The translations under genes and the position numbers were made by a program. From Candidatus Sabulitectum sp. (GTDB taxonomy: Bacteria > Fermentibacterota > Fermentibacteria > Fermentibacterales > JCC-6), in NCBI GenBank assembly GCA_023136985.1, contig JAGLQD010000523.1, positions 1-6,665 on the forward strand: 6,665 nucleotides of DNA, read 5' to 3'. The notes beneath the pieces were generated by a model that did no database searches, was not told where the DNA came from, and saw only the letters and a program-made list of their open reading frames with translations. Shown here piece after piece: positions 6,514 to 6,665 of the stretch. Position 1 is the first letter of the stretch. The number at the start of each line of letters is the position of its first letter.

Positions 6514-6519
6514 AATCGA

Positions 6520-6665
6520 ATGAAAGACAGAGCAGTAATAATATCAATTCTCCTGATTTTAGCAGTTTCTGCAAATGCCCAGGGGTTTACGGATATCAAC
6601 GCCGTGCTCACCGGACTTCATTACAGCGATGTAGCCTGGGGAGATTATGACAATGACGGTGATCT
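6520..6665 (+). CDS. secreted FG-GAP/VCBS-repeat-like protein, N-terminus only (3' partial)
   Basis: Only 48 residues are visible. Residues 1-20 form a Sec signal peptide (MKDR start, hydrophobic IISILLILAVSA, cleavage after ANA), not a lipoprotein one. The mature start, ending HYSDVAWGDYDNDGD, is the typical opening of FG-GAP/VCBS repeat proteins, where DxDxDG loops bind calcium within a beta-propeller. Such proteins in FCB bacteria are often large and end with a sorting domain, which here would lie beyond the edge. It follows the lipoprotein gene after 32 bases with its own strong ribosome site, so it is probably in the same operon. An in-frame ATG at 6496 would add eight charged residues but is less likely. 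Confidence 0.8.
   Translation, partial: MKDRAVIISILLILAVSANAQGFTDINAVLTGLHYSDVAWGDYDNDGD

Overview
The window reads as chromosomal DNA of a Gram-negative bacterium of the Fibrobacteres-Chlorobi-Bacteroidetes (FCB) superphylum. A poorly cultured candidate phylum (Fermentibacteria, Cloacimonadota or Latescibacteria-like) fits better than a classical Bacteroidetes genus. The evidence is: a type IIA topoisomerase pair whose ParE and ParC resemble the Bacteroidetes branch; a secreted beta-helix protein ending in a FlgD-like Por/type IX sorting domain; a beta-propeller lipoprotein; and the start of an FG-GAP/VCBS-type secreted protein. The taxon is an inference from these families; no rRNA or tRNA is present.

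Region 1 (1-3633, + strand) is a tightly packed operon: the C-terminal part of parE (cut by the window's left edge), complete parC, and a small Nudix hydrolase. Each junction is a 4-base stop/start overlap (ATGA, then GTGA), which suggests translational coupling. ParE and ParC form the two halves of topoisomerase IV (or of the only type IIA enzyme in the cell). Positions that contact quinolones in E. coli enzymes are replaced in both subunits. ParC ends in a Pro-Glu/Gln-Glu low-complexity tail.

Region 2 (3630-5087, - strand) is one gene for a secreted right-handed beta-helix protein with FxxN and GGA[IV] repeats and a C-terminal sorting domain. It converges on the Nudix gene so closely that the two stop codons share a palindromic CTAG. 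A weak intrinsic terminator for this gene appears to lie inside the last Nudix codons.

Region 3 (5088-5243) is a short divergent control region. Two TTGACA -35 boxes lie back to back as an inverted repeat (TGTCAA-N7-TTGACA), and each is followed at 18 bases by a TATTNT -10-like box, in exact mirror symmetry.

Region 4 (5244-6665, + strand) is a second operon: a 67-residue Cys-rich DUF6485-like protein, overlapping by ATGA a TolB/PD40-type beta-propeller lipoprotein, then after 32 bases a secreted FG-GAP-like protein cut by the right edge. No RNA gene, insertion sequence, CRISPR array or prophage element was seen. The window is mostly ordinary core and envelope biology; the mirror-image promoter and the altered topoisomerase residues are its most distinctive points.
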